DNA of 64,000 bases from Verrucomicrobiota bacterium (GTDB taxonomy: Bacteria; Verrucomicrobiota; Verrucomicrobiia; Chthoniobacterales; Xiphinematobacteraceae). The stretch's first letter is position 1, and each line of letters opens with the position of its first letter. A program made the translations under genes and the position numbers. Under the pieces are notes generated by a model, which saw nothing but the letters and a program-made list of their open reading frames with translations, did no database searches and had not been told where the DNA came from. The DNA is taken from positions 62,001-126,000 of the forward strand of contig JAHFTB010000002.1 of assembly GCA_023269545.1 (NCBI GenBank). The letters run 5' to 3'. Shown in pieces: positions 28,111 to 37,700 of the stretch.

Positions 28111-28683
28111 TTATTTGGGAAGCGAAACTTTTTGTAGCTCACTCCAGGTCCATGGTTCCACACGCAATGGGAGATTCTTTCGAATGGAAGAAACTTCCTC
28201 TGAGGTCAGAGGGGAAGCTCGATTCCCCCAATCGGAACGGATGTAAGAGAGAACACCTGCGATTTCTGTGTCGGAGAGTTGATTCCATGCTGGCATATTC
28301 CCGTTGTAAACGAGTCCCCTCACAATCACAGGACCCTGAAGCCCATATAAGAGTATTGCTATCAGATGCTTATCTGTGTGCCAGCCTCGCCCTAAGACCC
28401 ATTCGCTCTCGGCTAAGGGAGGATATTGTGAGGGAATTCCCAATCCGGAAGATTGGTGACAGATGAGACAGTTGGTTTCGAAAATTTGGCGCCCTAAAAG
28501 CAATGGATCTGCGGTCGCAGCAAACGGGTCCATCCTGGAAGAAGCATCGGAAATATCCGTGCGAAATCCGGCGATATTCGTAAAAAAAGCCATTCCGGAC
28601 CAACAAATAAGCACCAGTAGGCCGCCAGAAAACCAGAACGGTACGTTGCCATCGGAATTCGGAGGCTGTTCGGAAGCATTCAA
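28111..28683 (-). CDS. Membrane-anchored cytochrome c at the end of the act operon
   Basis: This 190-residue protein has an N-terminal membrane anchor (about 16-38) and one heme c site (NCLICHQSSGLG, near 75). A later GNMPAW is the likely axial Met. The order after the CcoN-like and CcoO-like genes suggests the third member of a cbb3-like trio (CcoP position), though canonical CcoP has two hemes. Its start overlaps the previous gene's stop by four bases (ATGA), so the two are translationally coupled. It probably shuttles electrons at the periplasmic face. Confidence 0.8.
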   Translation of the reverse strand: MNASEQPPNSDGNVPFWFSGGLLVLICWSGMAFFTNIAGFRTDISDASSRMDPFAATADPLLLGRQIFETNCLICHQSSGLGIPSQYPPLAESEWVLGRGWHTDKHLIAILLYGLQGPVIVRGLVYNGNMPAWNQLSDTEIAGVLSYIRSDWGNRASPLTSEEVSSIRKNLPLRVEPWTWSELQKVSLPK

Positions 28684-29294
28684 GGGTCTCTGTTCCCCAT
28701 TTTATGTATGCCTGGGGAAGTTGGCAATCCTGTGGGCTTCAGAGACAGTAAATAGGCCGCGAGACACTCTGCTGCATAGGTAGGAATCACTTCGTATCCC
28801 TCGGGCACACGAAAACGACTGGAAAGATCCAACGCACGGGCAGAGGGCGCTCCCTGGATTTTCTGTATTTTATACAAAAAGGGGTAAGGAGGCATTCCTC
28901 CTCCCCTTGAAGCATATAGAAGACGGTGAACCGCAGCCGGGCTTTGTTGGCGCAGGGCATAGCTCGATAGGTCGGGTCCTATGCGCAGGGAACCCGGAAA
29001 ATATACGGGATATGAGAGAGTATCCCGCAGTAAAGACCCCCGGTGCCCCCAAAGTCGTGCCACATCTGCTGAAGTCACGGAAAGCTGGCGAATTTGTTGG
29101 GTGTGACACGCCACGCAGCCCATGCTCCCGTAAACCCGCATACCAGTTAAGGCCATTCCGGAAAGAGGAAGAGGCAAGGAGCCACTCGGAGAAGAAAGCG
29201 GCGGAAGTCTTCCCAATGCGAAGATGGAAGGAATGCAGATAGCGACCCACGAAAAACCTATGCTGAGAAACAAAATCAGAGCGATCCTTTTCAT
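28680..29294 (-). CDS. CcoO-like monoheme cytochrome c
   Basis: This is about 205 residues from ATG 29294, which overlaps the preceding stop as ATGA; the longer open frame to 29399 is ignored. It has an N-terminal membrane anchor (RIALILFLSIGFSWVAIC), then GSMGCVACHTQQIRQL, which matches the CcoO heme site (GCxxCHSQMIR), GPDLSSYALR, and the axial-Met region GGGMPPYPFL. CcoO normally relays electrons into the CcoN heme-copper centre of cbb3 oxidase. Here the partner CcoN-like protein has lost its metal ligands, so the acceptor is unclear. Confidence 0.82.
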   Translation of the reverse strand: MKRIALILFLSIGFSWVAICIPSIFALGRLPPLSSPSGSLPLPLSGMALTGMRVYGSMGCVACHTQQIRQLSVTSADVARLWGHRGSLLRDTLSYPVYFPGSLRIGPDLSSYALRQQSPAAVHRLLYASRGGGMPPYPFLYKIQKIQGAPSARALDLSSRFRVPEGYEVIPTYAAECLAAYLLSLKPTGLPTSPGIHKMGNRDP

Positions 29295-30583
29295 CCACTC
29301 TCCTTTTCCGACCTCCCACAGAGTCGTGCAAAATGCAGCATAAAGATGATCTGAGCCACAAGGAACACACTCCAACCCACGCTGGCAAGATAGCGCCATG
29401 GAAGAGCCGCAGATATCGAAGCTGAAAACGGAAGAGCCGGATTATTTAATAGCGCTCCCTGGACAGTGCCTCCAATAGCCAAGGAAACAATGATGAGGAC
29501 AAGCCCTATCCGTTGCAATTGAAAGTGCCAAAAAATGGCCCGCGGCCGGGGCCATCCTCGTAATAATATCCGGGGAGCAAAGTAATAGATCACACCACAA
29601 AAAATGGAGGTTAAAAACCCATAGCGAGTTAAAATCGCCTGCGAGGTCGCAAAGTCTGTGAATTGGAAAAACGCTGCACCGGACTTCGAATAAAGGACAA
29701 TTGCCTGGATAGAACAAAGGACAAAAGCGTAAGAACCGAAAATTGCAAACCGCAGCGCTGGACTGGATTCCAAAGAAATTGAAAATCTCCACCCGCAGAG
29801 ATTTCTCCAAATTCCTAGGACCGGAACCCAAAGAAGAAGATTCGCGGAGGTTCCCGCAGCACTGATCCAGGCAGGAACAGCTCCCCCCGCAATGGTGCGG
29901 AGTGACGCCCAGACGCCGACGGAAAAATACATCCAAAATCCAATGGGAATCAGCCTTTGTTCTACAATCGGTGTACTGAGAACTTTGGAAAGCAGATAAT
30001 AAGCAAATGCCAAGGCGCTGCCTCCCAACCAAAGCCATAGAAATCCTTCATGAAACCAAGCTTCGACTGGTAACCGCGCAGCACCTGTCAATCGTCCTTC
30101 TCTCAGAAGGACGCTCGCCGTAAAAAGGAGCCAGGGTAAAAGAAAAAAAGAAGCCAACAGCCAGCGAAAAGCGATGATATCGGATTGCAAACAGGCGGTC
30201 AGTACCGGTAGGCAAAGAAACAGAGAAAGAAGAAGAAGGAAGAAGGTGAGCTCGGGAGGAAGGTTGGGTGCCAAAATCACTTTCCCTCCCAAAATCAGAC
30301 TCACTCCGATCGCAACGGATAAGTTCCAAAAAAAAGCCAGCATAGGCCGAACGGCAATGGATGCGCAAAGGCTAAATCCCACCGCAAAAGCAATACAGGA
30401 TCCCCATCCATATAAAAAACAAGCTTCGGCAGCGGCATCCACCCGCCCAAAGCTCAGAAAGTCCGCGCAAAAACGCGGAAAAATCAGTTCCAAAGCACGC
30501 ACCTGTTGGAGGAAACAACTGAAGAAAAGCCAAATAAGACCGCTTTTAAAAAAAACCAGGGGACCCCGGCTTTTATTTATCAT
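29291..30583 (-). CDS. CcoN-like membrane protein lacking heme/copper ligands
   Basis: This 430-residue protein has about 12 membrane helices. Several segments align with cbb3 oxidase subunit I: FGRVDAAAEACFLYGWG (normally FGRxxPxHT), VEAWFHEGFLWLW (normally QxWYGHNAVGFFLT), and FTDFATSQAILTRYGF near 307 (normally FTDWTxxHxHxGALGW). The low-spin and high-spin heme histidines and the His-His copper pair are replaced. Only three His exist in the whole chain, of which one (WFHEG, near 176) falls near a canonical copper ligand. The protein should therefore not reduce oxygen. It may be a structural or quinol-binding membrane anchor for the adjacent cytochromes. Its stop and start overlap neighbours by ATGA junctions, so it is an integral operon member. 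Confidence 0.8.
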   Translation of the reverse strand: MINKSRGPLVFFKSGLIWLFFSCFLQQVRALELIFPRFCADFLSFGRVDAAAEACFLYGWGSCIAFAVGFSLCASIAVRPMLAFFWNLSVAIGVSLILGGKVILAPNLPPELTFFLLLLSLFLCLPVLTACLQSDIIAFRWLLASFFLLPWLLFTASVLLREGRLTGAARLPVEAWFHEGFLWLWLGGSALAFAYYLLSKVLSTPIVEQRLIPIGFWMYFSVGVWASLRTIAGGAVPAWISAAGTSANLLLWVPVLGIWRNLCGWRFSISLESSPALRFAIFGSYAFVLCSIQAIVLYSKSGAAFFQFTDFATSQAILTRYGFLTSIFCGVIYYFAPRILLRGWPRPRAIFWHFQLQRIGLVLIIVSLAIGGTVQGALLNNPALPFSASISAALPWRYLASVGWSVFLVAQIIFMLHFARLCGRSEKESG

Positions 30584-30900
30584 GGAGGAGTCTCAACAAG
30601 TGAAACAGGGGCGAACGGTACGGATGTTACCGAATGTGGTGAAACAGTACGAAGCCTCTGCTTCTCCAACTCCATGGCGCGTTCAATGGGAATCCGAACC
30701 CAGCCTTTGGCGCGGTCTATCCAGCCATAGGACTCCAGCCGATGAGAGTCCTGCTTTTCAAGCGCTTTGAGTTTCTCCAGTCGCCGGACAGCTGCCACGT
30801 CCGGAGTGGGACCGGTAATGAAAAATAGAAACCAACTCGCTAAGGCAAAAATGCCAGCACAGACAAGGGAGGATTTATATGATTCGGAGCACGTTTTCAT
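30580..30900 (-). CDS. Small membrane protein with VRIPIxRAMEL motif
   Basis: This 106-residue protein has one N-terminal membrane helix (VCAGIFALASWFLFFITG). A charged segment with YGWIDRAKGWVRIPIERAM follows. The pattern YGWxDRxxGxVRIPIxRAMEL recurs, from my knowledge of such clusters, in small proteins encoded near alternative complex III and caa3-type oxidases, where it may help assembly. The tail is Pro/Val-rich. It overlaps both neighbours by four bases. Confidence 0.6.
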   Translation of the reverse strand: MKTCSESYKSSLVCAGIFALASWFLFFITGPTPDVAAVRRLEKLKALEKQDSHRLESYGWIDRAKGWVRIPIERAMELEKQRLRTVSPHSVTSVPFAPVSLVETPP

Positions 30901-32027
30901 TCATCAGTAAGGGAAAGGCATTCTGCCAAGCGGTGATCAGCCACAGGCCAAAGCGGACTATTACCCAACCAGGCTAAGAAACAGAGAATAAGCGTTCCTC
31001 CCACAGCTGCAAGGCTGATCAGAAGAGCGAGTGCTCCAAGTAACACCTGATTATGCGAAGGAGGGAGTATCATCCAGCAGAGATCCACAAATTGCATGAG
31101 TACGAGCCAGGCGGAAACGGCAGCCAAAAATTTGGGTCGCGCCTTCGAGGCTCTGGGTAATAACAGGAAAAAAGGAATTAAAAAATGTCCGACTATGAGG
31201 AGCCACCCGGCGACTTGAGCCCACCCCTGTTGGCGTAATCGAAAAAAGGCCGTCTCTTCCGGCAAATTTCCATACCATACAATCAAATATTGGCTAAATG
31301 CTACATAGCCCCAAAACAGAGTAAAGGCAAATAGCAATTTCCCGAGCAGATGAAAATGATCCGGCTTTATCCTCTGATGAAATCCGGGCAGAACCCAAAC
31401 AACAATCAAGATTGAGACTGCAAGACTGGAAAGAGCCGCCCCGGCAAAGAAATAGAGAGGCCAAATTGCAGAAATCCACTCTCCCTGTAAAGGCATCCAA
31501 GCAAAAATGGAGATGAGGGTAAAACCGAAAGCATAACAGGGAATACTGGCAAAAACCACCCACCGAGGATGACCCCCATCCTCCCTTACAGAAATGCGCC
31601 TCAGCCAACTTGCTGAACCCGCAAGCAAAAGCAAAAACCCCACCGGCACAAGCCACTGGAGCCCAGGGGAAATTGTCATGGAATTTTCCCAGTGCTCCCA
31701 GAGGTGGAAACGAAAAAAAATCAGCGGCACGCTGAATACCACGAGGGGCATTAAAAGACATGCCAGGTGTTCCCAGATACGGCGTATGAAGACGCTCCAT
31801 GCGGCGTCCACAGCATAATGAAGTAAGACCCAAAAAAGGGCCCCCAGAGCCAGGGTACCAAAGAATGAAAGGACTGTGAAATAGGCAAATCCGAATTCCT
31901 TGGGCCATAACAGAGCAAAGGCCACACAGAGGGGCCAACCTCCGATTGCAGATAAAATAGCGATTACGGGTCCCCATCCCACAAGACGGTAATTCAAAAA
32001 AAACTCGAGGGGTTCAGAACGTTTCAT
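30897..32027 (-). CDS. actF: Alternative complex III subunit ActF (quinol-binding membrane subunit)
   Basis: This 376-residue protein has about 10 membrane helices and lacks heme motifs. It resembles ActC/ActF-type polytopic subunits, with YLIVWYGNLPEETAFF near residue 255, a conserved ActF segment. ActF stabilises the complex and may form a proton path. It follows actE with a four-base overlap, which places it in the standard actABCDEF order. Confidence 0.85.
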   Translation of the reverse strand: MKRSEPLEFFLNYRLVGWGPVIAILSAIGGWPLCVAFALLWPKEFGFAYFTVLSFFGTLALGALFWVLLHYAVDAAWSVFIRRIWEHLACLLMPLVVFSVPLIFFRFHLWEHWENSMTISPGLQWLVPVGFLLLLAGSASWLRRISVREDGGHPRWVVFASIPCYAFGFTLISIFAWMPLQGEWISAIWPLYFFAGAALSSLAVSILIVVWVLPGFHQRIKPDHFHLLGKLLFAFTLFWGYVAFSQYLIVWYGNLPEETAFFRLRQQGWAQVAGWLLIVGHFLIPFFLLLPRASKARPKFLAAVSAWLVLMQFVDLCWMILPPSHNQVLLGALALLISLAAVGGTLILCFLAWLGNSPLWPVADHRLAECLSLTDE

Positions 32028-32749
32028 GGCTGGGCTTCCAATTTTGCATGTTCGGAGGGAGGCAGATCTCCTACCTCGGTTTGTTGCGAACGCTGTAAGG
32101 CCCGTAAGTAGACAATAATCGCCCAGCGATCGGGTACAGGAATTTTAGCCCCCAGCGGCATCATCAGATTTTTACCATGCGTGATCACATCAAAAATTTC
32201 TCCATCAGGGAGCGAACGAATTCTCGCCAGCTGCAAGTTGGCTACACCAACGAGGCCGTACTTTGTGGCAATACCATCTCCTCCTCCAGTAAGGCCATGA
32301 CAAACAGCACAATGTATGGAAAACCGCTCTCGTCCGCGTTGCATCAAAGATGCGCTGACTTCCAGCGGAATACCGGTTCCCCACTGCGTTCCAAATTTCC
32401 CCGTGTCCTTGTAGGAGCGCCCTATTCCAAAATCAAGGTCTGCATAAGGGCCTTCCACAGTGCCGGTCTTGTTCTCCACGGGTGAATATTGAGGCATTGA
32501 ATATCCCAAGGGAATAGTGCCTTTTACAGGAGGGCGGGCTCCTCGACCGTCCGCAAAAAATTCGGAAGGGGCTTGGGGGTTGATTCGAGGCTGGCGCACC
32601 ATGTCGGAAAAAATTTCAAGAGGAGGGCGATGGAAAATATGTCCACGCCACCCCGCAAAAAACACCAAAAGAAGCACAAAGAGGGCAAGTCCAAATAAAA
32701 ATCCCCACGGCAGCTTCGCTGTTAGTTTCTTCGCTGTTGGTTTCTTCAC
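32024..32749 (-). CDS. actE: Alternative complex III subunit ActE (cytochrome c)
   Basis: This 241-residue monoheme cytochrome c has an N-terminal anchor (WGFLFGLALFVLLLVFFAGW), then the heme site CAVCHGLTGGGDG near 148 and a later MMPLGAKIPVPDRWAIIVYLR with the axial Met. It passes electrons from the complex to soluble or oxidase-bound acceptors. It overlaps actD by one base and actF by four. Confidence 0.9.
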   Translation of the reverse strand: MKKPTAKKLTAKLPWGFLFGLALFVLLLVFFAGWRGHIFHRPPLEIFSDMVRQPRINPQAPSEFFADGRGARPPVKGTIPLGYSMPQYSPVENKTGTVEGPYADLDFGIGRSYKDTGKFGTQWGTGIPLEVSASLMQRGRERFSIHCAVCHGLTGGGDGIATKYGLVGVANLQLARIRSLPDGEIFDVITHGKNLMMPLGAKIPVPDRWAIIVYLRALQRSQQTEVGDLPPSEHAKLEAQP

Positions 32750-33228
32750 TACTCTTCCCTGGGAAATGTCACCACGTGTTCTCCACCAAGTGCAGTAAGA
32801 AACCGAGCGGCTTCTTCGACTTCTTCACAATAAACAGCCACAAAATATGCATCTCGCGAAGCTTTACGAAATTCTTCCACTTCAAAAATAGGGCGATACC
32901 AACGGGGAAGCCGCGCCGTAAATAGTAATGCGATCACTGCTCCTATTACTGCAAACAGGACCGTGCTCTCAAAAGCTATAGGAAGGAGGGTGGGCAGAGA
33001 AAACGTGGGTTTGCCTCCCACTGATAGGGGATATAGGAGGGAAGTAGGAATTACTTGCATGGCCACAGAAGCAACCAAACCCAATAAACCAAATCCGAGA
33101 GCCATTCGGCTAACGAGGTCCACATTTGCCCGGACTTCAGTTCCTTCTATGGGATGAGGGGAAAAAGTCTCCCAGTCATTCCATTTGCTGGTTTTCAAAG
33201 CTTGAACGGCAGCCACCAACTGCTCCAC
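32749..33228 (-). CDS. actD: Alternative complex III subunit ActD
   Basis: This 159-residue protein has two membrane helices (about 45-65 and 85-108) and a cytosolic C-terminal domain ending in GGEHVVTFPREE, typical of the DUF3341/ActD family. Start MEQLVAAVQALK. It holds together the membrane part of the complex. It sits 56 bases after actC. Confidence 0.88.
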   Translation of the reverse strand: MEQLVAAVQALKTSKWNDWETFSPHPIEGTEVRANVDLVSRMALGFGLLGLVASVAMQVIPTSLLYPLSVGGKPTFSLPTLLPIAFESTVLFAVIGAVIALLFTARLPRWYRPIFEVEEFRKASRDAYFVAVYCEEVEEAARFLTALGGEHVVTFPREE

Positions 33229-33275
33229 CGCATAAAAACGGGTGAGGACGCCGGTTGTGGGACTCGTAGTTTGTT

Positions 33276-33301
33276 TCTCGGTTCTCAGTTCTCAGTTCTC
33301 A
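33276..33301. repeat. Short tandem octamer at the actC 3' end
   Basis: Three to four copies of an 8-base unit (ttctcagt and variants) cover the last codons and stop of actC. Slippage here would change the ActC C-terminus. Confidence 0.55.
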
Positions 33302-34643
33302 ATTGCGTTCTGGCAGCTATCTGAGTTTTGAGCTCATGCATGCAGATCAGTGGAATCCAGCGAACAAATAATAGAAAGAGGGAAAGGAAAAGCCCTATCG
33401 TTCCGGAAAAGCAGAGAATATCCACCCAGGTGGGCTGAAAATGACCCCAAGAAGAAGGAAGCCGATCACGTACCAAGCTGCCCGGAATGATCACAAATCG
33501 TTCCAACCACATTCCCACATTAGGAAATTGAGCGATCACCCAAACCAGCCACGGCAGAGAGCAAACCTTTCTCCACCAAAATAGCTGTGGAACAAGGATA
33601 TTGCAAATGATCATAGCCCAAAATGCCGTTCGGATAGGCCCCGCCCAAGTGCGTTGTCCAATAAGGAATTGTTCGTGAGCATTTCCGCTCAGCCACGCTA
33701 AGAAGAACTCGAGTGTATAAACAAAACCTAAAAGACTCCCCGTAAAAAGCACGATGCGCGACAGACTCTGAAGATGATGTTGAGTAATTAAATCGTGCAA
33801 AGGCGGATACAGCGCTCGGAGGGGAATGAGCAAAGTGAGCACCATCGCACAGCCTCCAAAAATCGCACCCACTACAAAGTAAGGCGGAAAAATCGTCGAA
33901 TGCCACCCGCCCAAAATGGTGGCAGCAAAATCGCATGCTACGATGGAATGTACTGAAATGACTAAGGCCGTACAGATCCCCGCAAGGAGAATATAAGCCT
34001 TGCGATAGCATGCCCATTGCGTACCCGATCCACACCATCCCAAAGCAAAAAATCCAAACAAATATCGCCGCAATCCATGCCGAGCACGGTCACGCAAAGT
34101 AGCCAAATCAGGAATCAGCCCCGTATACCAAAACAGCACGGATACGGTAAGATAGGTGCCCACAGCAAAAGCATCCCACATCAAAGGACTTCGAAAATTT
34201 GGCCAAAGCCCAAAGGAATTAGGAATGGGGACCATATACCAGACCATCCAAGCCCGGCCCAGATGCAACACCGGATAAATCCCCGCACACACCACAGCAA
34301 AAAGGGTCATCGCTTCCGCAGCTCGGTTAATGGAGGTTCTCCAGGGTTGACGACAGAGAAGAAGAATCGCTGAAATCAGAGTGCCCGCATGGGCAATCCC
34401 AATCCAAAAAACAAAGTTCGTAATTCCCCATCCCCATGCGACCGGAATATTATCGCCCCAAACCCCCACTCCAGTAGACACCAGATAACTAAACCCAAAA
34501 ATTCCTCCAACCGCCAACAGGCTGGTAAAAGCGAAAGCCACCCACCACCACCGAGGCGTACGGGTTTCTACAATGGTACTCACATAACGTGTGATCCACG
34601 CCATCGAGCGATCGTTTCTTATCCAAATAGGACGCCTGGTCAT
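33285..34643 (-). CDS. actC: Alternative complex III subunit ActC (NrfD-like)
   Basis: This 452-residue protein has about 10 membrane helices and belongs to the NrfD/PsrC-like quinol-interacting family. Conserved ActC segments include WGITNFVFWIGIAHAGTLISA, HLGRAWMVWYMVPIPN and FVVGAIFGGCAM. It is the probable site of quinol oxidation in ACIII. Normally it directly follows actB; here a 4.3-kb orphan gene lies between. The C-terminal codons overlap a short octamer repeat. Confidence 0.92.
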   Translation of the reverse strand: MTRRPIWIRNDRSMAWITRYVSTIVETRTPRWWWVAFAFTSLLAVGGIFGFSYLVSTGVGVWGDNIPVAWGWGITNFVFWIGIAHAGTLISAILLLCRQPWRTSINRAAEAMTLFAVVCAGIYPVLHLGRAWMVWYMVPIPNSFGLWPNFRSPLMWDAFAVGTYLTVSVLFWYTGLIPDLATLRDRARHGLRRYLFGFFALGWCGSGTQWACYRKAYILLAGICTALVISVHSIVACDFAATILGGWHSTIFPPYFVVGAIFGGCAMVLTLLIPLRALYPPLHDLITQHHLQSLSRIVLFTGSLLGFVYTLEFFLAWLSGNAHEQFLIGQRTWAGPIRTAFWAMIICNILVPQLFWWRKVCSLPWLVWVIAQFPNVGMWLERFVIIPGSLVRDRLPSSWGHFQPTWVDILCFSGTIGLFLSLFLLFVRWIPLICMHELKTQIAARTQLRTEN

Positions 34644-34738
34644 GAGAAACAGATAATTGCTTGATTACCTATTCACGCAGTAGCCATCCGTCACCATAAT
34701 TTCTACTTCCTTATCATAGGGCCTGAGGGGCAGGCCAC

Positions 34739-37700
34739 TTAGGGAGATGACACATTGATCCTTTGTGGTTTGGTTTCCCTCTGTTCAAGTCCATATTGGA
34801 CTTGGCCGTGACAAAATCGCGATAAGATGGAAGTCCATGCAGCTGAATCCATGCTGGTATACCCTACCGTCCCGGGTAATCTAGGTATAAATACATCAAG
34901 TGTTCTCATAGTCCATTCTTTATTCGGAAAATTCAGTACTCTCGTAACCCATCCTTGTTTTACTGAGGAAGACACTCCTGCCACGCTAGTTCGTGAATAA
35001 AATTTAACAAACTCCTTACTCACTATCCTTTCAGTTTGTACCATTTTTTTCACTTGTGCCAGTGGCTCTAGTCCAAATTTTCGATTTTTCAAGCCGGATA
35101 GCATTGCCGCCCGCCCATTGTATAGCATTGCCCCCCCATTCTTTAATGCTTTATAGCCCCCTTTTGTTACGGTTACCACTGCTTTTCCTGTGGCCTTAAG
35201 AGAAGCTGATACAAAGTTTTTAATAGGGAAAAAAGCAAAGGCCCCATCGACTATACATCCGAAAGTATTTGCAACATTTGCCTGCACACTCGTATCGAAG
35301 CGGTGTGAAATCCCTAGGTTATCGAAAGCAAGCATGAAACAGGCACCAAACGGAACAAAATTACTAACAAAATAACGCCATAGTGGCGTCTGATGAAATA
35401 CTTTCCTGATTCTTTCCGCTTCCTCACGTACGTCGCTAGCAAGCTTGCTATTTTCAAATAGATACTGGCTCACAGTATCTGGCGTTCCAGTGATAGAATT
35501 AGCAGAACAGCGTATACGTTCTTGACGCCCAGTGGTATCAAAATTTATCCGTCCCATTTGGAAGAAACTTGTCATTCCCGGCAGAGTTCGTGTAACATTT
35601 CGAGCTGTCTCGTCAAAAAAGATTGCAGGATTATTTGAAATGTAGTGATTTGCATTTGTTGCATTCAAGACTTCGAGTTTAAGGTTCATTCCATTCCTGG
35701 AATCAGAAGCCAGTATGAGTTTGCTTTCCTTTCCATTAGAGACCTCAATAATTTTTTTATTAGGCCATAAATGAGGAAGGCGGTGATCACCAGCCTGCTC
35801 TCTTATTTCGGCTTTTGGCATGTAGACTGTTTTTGGCACCCATTTTTCGTTACCTAATAACAATTGAATAGAGAGCAATAGGTCTTTTTTTTCATTTTGT
35901 ATCATATCTTTTAGACTATCATCTATACTTTGTGCATATTCATTATAGGCATCAAATTGAGTATAATCTTGAGTATAATCTCCGCTTGAAAGCCTACAGT
36001 AAAACTGCTGGCTTTTACTAGGATCAGTGTTCTTATTGAAGAATTTGAATATAATATTTGGAATATATCCTTGATGCAAAGTCTCTTCCTGTTCATCAGC
36101 AAATTTTTCAAAATTTATACTTACGGGTTTGCGACCACATGGAATAATACCATTCGCATGGATGCCTTTGCTCTCCAGCTTTTTAACGAGATATTCTTCA
36201 AACGTAAGAAATTTTTTAAACTCCGATTTAACTTTCAATAATTCCTCTTCAATTTTTATCAATTTTTGCACATGTGGAGGAAGACTGGTATCATTTGCCA
36301 TTAGCTCCGTTATAAATTTTGTCTTAGCTTCTGTATCATTACCACTTAATGCTTCTTCAATTTCCGGACCTTTCCCACGGATGGTTCCATCTATAATGGC
36401 ACGCACCACGTTGAAATGTGTCTCTAACTTGTCCTTCTCCTCTCCAGATGGCATCTCGTCTACCAAGCGATCTACCTGTTTAGTGACACATAAACAGTCG
36501 GTATAATTAGCAATCTCCACGCCATATTTCTTTGCCAACACCATACCAATAGCTGCATTCACATGGTCGTTGCTGCCATAAGTAACATTTTCAATTTGAT
36601 CGTGATTTGGAAATTTTAGAAAGGGCGCATATATATCGAAATAAGCGTCTTGAAAAGCAGCTTTTTCGATGTCTGAGAAATCCACCCCTTTCCATTGCTG
36701 CTTTATAGAGTCCCGTACAAATTGCCGTGCTTCCGCAATGGTTTTATTTTGCAATTCACCTTGTTGAGATACAATGGGTCCTCCTTCTGAGGACTGAACA
36801 TATACTAAGTCCACAAGAAACTTAGAAATTGCCACTTCCTGTTCTAATTTTGAAAGCGTCCTCCAGTTAGGTTCTTTCATCGCAAAGTAAGAAGAGACAT
36901 CCTTTCTTACTAAATCCATAGTACAGGCTTCCTGACACTTACTTAATGCCTCACTTCCTGCCGTCTTCTTATAATCTATTCGTAGATAGGTAATCCAACT
37001 TCGTATGACTACACTTTCCTCTTCAAAAGGAGACAGATTTTCCCCTGAATGGATATTTTTCGGATTTTTAACGTGGTCTAACAGAGCCATAAGGCTCCCC
37101 ACACGGGAAGGTGCAAACGTAGAATTCCGAGCAGAAATTGAAGAAGATGCTGTAATATTAACGAGATGCGGAGGAGGCTCAATAGGACGGCTGGCTATGG
37201 GGTCACTCTTCAAAAGCAAATGAAACTCTTCGGGAAACGCATTCATTATTTTATGCAACTTTGGATCGCTCTCGATAAAGTAAGTAAGATATCGCGAAAT
37301 AAGGTAGTCCTGTTGAGCTTTGGAATCCCCTACAATCTGGGGATCATTCCCTATTAAGTAGCGCCGAACGTCCTCTCTGAGAGCATTTTTTAATTGTTCC
37401 CCTTCACATCTTTCCGAGGGTTTACAGGCATCTTTACGCACTTGGTTAATCCAAATGTTTATTGCATTTTCAATCTCAGCATTTTCCTGAAAAATGTAAG
37501 GCACCTTGTCCTGATTATGCCCTCGTCTGAATTGGATCTTTAAGCCCTCTCGACGACCTGCTGCCTCCTCTATCTTTTTACCATACTTGCTGAAATACGA
37601 AGAGGGAGGACTCTCCGTAGACGTGGAAAATGTTTGATTGATGAGTCCTCCATCAATTCCTTGCATAGAATTTTCAGACGTTGAGTTCTGAGGAAATTCT

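Noticed and set aside
28111-30583. Functional cbb3 oxidase
   Set aside because: The CcoN-like chain lacks the heme and copper histidines, so oxygen reduction is not supported.
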